A stretch of 64,000 bases of DNA from Clostridia bacterium (lineage in GTDB: Bacteria; Bacillota; Clostridia; Oscillospirales; Butyricicoccaceae), in assembly GCA_017455565.1 (NCBI GenBank), contig JAFSZV010000057.1, positions 1 through 64,000 on the forward strand. Direction: 5' to 3'. Positions 63,289 through 64,000 of this stretch are shown here, piece by piece. The notes under the pieces were generated by a model that saw only the letters and a program-made list of their open reading frames with translations, did no database searches and was not told where the DNA came from. Position 1 is the first letter of the stretch. Every line of letters begins with the position of its first letter. Both the position numbers and the translations under genes were made by a program.

Positions 63289-64000
63289 TCAGTTCAGAAT
63301 GGTCACGCCGTCCAGCAGTTCCTTTTCAAACTCCACCCGGTGGTGCCTGGTGTAGATGCCGGGCAGACCGCCGGTGTGCAGGAAGATGATTTTGGAACCC
63401 TTTTGGATCTTGCCCTCCCGCACCATATCCAAAATGCCGGCGAAGGCTTTGCCGGTGTAGCAGGGATCCAGAATGATCGCCTCGCGGCGGGCCATATAGC
63501 GCACGGCGTCCCGCACCTCTTTGCAGGGATTGTTGTAGGCGCCGCGGGTATAATCTTTTTCGATGCGGAAATCTGCGCGGCAGGCGTCGCAGGTCAGACC
63601 GAAGGTCTGCTTGACGCTGTTGAAGTATTCCACGATACGATTTTCCTTGGCATCCAGGAAGGGGGAGATGGCCACGCCCACCAGTCCCAGCGGCAAATGC
63701 GCTTCCTTAAGGCCGCAGAACAGGCCCATATAGGTGCCGATGCTGCCCACGGCGGCATAGACCGCAGCGTCGGCAAGGCCCATCTCCTTCGCCTGCGCGG
63801 TGAGCTCCTGCGCGCATTCGAAATAGCCCAGAATGCCGATGTCGTTGGAGCCGCCGACGGGGATCTCATAAACCTTCTCTCCCTGCGCCTCATAGCGGGC
63901 CTTGACAGCGGCGGCGGTTTCGGCAAACTGAACGCTTTCAGGTCGACCGTCGTCTTTTTTGAGGATGACCTCGGCGCCCATCAGACGGTCCAGCAGAAGG
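63289..64000 (-). CDS. D-cysteine desulfhydrase/ACC deaminase-family PLP enzyme, 5'-truncated
   Basis: The frame runs off the window at 64000, so the N-terminus with the PLP Lys lies outside; about 237 residues are visible. Upstream of the internal ATG the frame reads LLLDRLMGAEV, typical of this family. PVGGSNDIGILGYFECAQEL, AAVGSIGTYMGL, DPCYTGKAFAGI and IIFLHTGGLPGIY are PLP fold II blocks. It probably degrades D-cysteine to pyruvate, sulfide and ammonia. Confidence 0.92.
   Translation of the reverse strand, partial: LLLDRLMGAEVILKKDDGRPESVQFAETAAAVKARYEAQGEKVYEIPVGGSNDIGILGYFECAQELTAQAKEMGLADAAVYAAVGSIGTYMGLFCGLKEAHLPLGLVGVAISPFLDAKENRIVEYFNSVKQTFGLTCDACRADFRIEKDYTRGAYNNPCKEVRDAVRYMARREAIILDPCYTGKAFAGILDMVREGKIQKGSKIIFLHTGGLPGIYTRHHRVEFEKELLDGVTILN

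Overview
The window reads as the chromosome of an endospore-forming, anaerobic, Gram-positive bacterium of the class Clostridia, most likely a high-GC member of the Oscillospirales/Ruminococcaceae type. The reasons are a full-length spoIIE with a sporulation-type promoter, RNase Y, MurJ/UppP/VanW envelope genes, strong AGGAGG ribosome-binding sites, many ferredoxin-type Fe-S proteins (EFR1-like, DUF362, QueG, an Fe-S aldo/keto reductase), and glycolytic genes in a pgk-tpiA-gpmI-eno order. The genus assignment is inference; no rRNA is present.

Layout. 1-2.2 kb: the 3' part of a tyrosine recombinase, a membrane-anchored XRE regulator and an AT-richer gene-poor stretch, probably the edge of an integrated element. 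2.2-9.4 kb: rny, a class-I glutamine-amidotransferase-like hydrolase, an ABC-F ATPase (minus), then a four-gene plus-strand operon (TrmN6-like, rsmI, 3-methyladenine glycosylase, SseB-like). 9.4-10.9 kb: a flavodoxin/ferredoxin gene with its TetR regulator. 11-12.3 kb: a P-loop ATPase and a small membrane protein. 12.3-18.5 kb: cyclophilin, a preQ1-I-like riboswitch with queT, then a run of lipid kinase, NusG domain II protein, Gx transporter, sirtuin, DNA polymerase IV, trmL and a GNAT. 18.7-23.7 kb: lower glycolysis from one strong promoter. 23.7-28.3 kb (minus): phosphohexomutase, Fe-S aldo/keto reductase and a secreted C39-like protease. 28.4-42.3 kb: HtrA-like protease, MFS, TVP38-like protein, then DUF2156/uppP/ftsK/YgiQ and queG/asparaginase/MBL genes. 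42.3-45 kb (minus): a DUF2089 regulator pair, tRNA-Val(GAC) and two tandem M55 D-aminopeptidases. 45-51.8 kb: CPBP protease, an orphan phage terminase with small neighbours and a secreted stalk/pseudo-deacetylase protein, sfsA, DUF1653, DUF362 and an HExxH protein. 51.9-60.8 kb (minus): metG-tatD-citC, VanW, MurJ and an MFS transporter. 60.9-64 kb: spoIIE and a truncated D-cysteine desulfhydrase-like gene.

Most of the window is ordinary core chromosome. The parts that stand out are (i) an intact terminase large subunit with no other phage genes, coupled to a small membrane/coiled-coil gene; (ii) an ABC-F protein whose three sequence defects all fall in the same composite ATP site; (iii) a spoIIE promoter with a 21-bp spacer; (iv) the riboswitch-controlled queT; and (v) a redox gene/TetR pair with two operator-like palindromes around one promoter. 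No CRISPR array, insertion sequence or recognisable complete defence system was seen.
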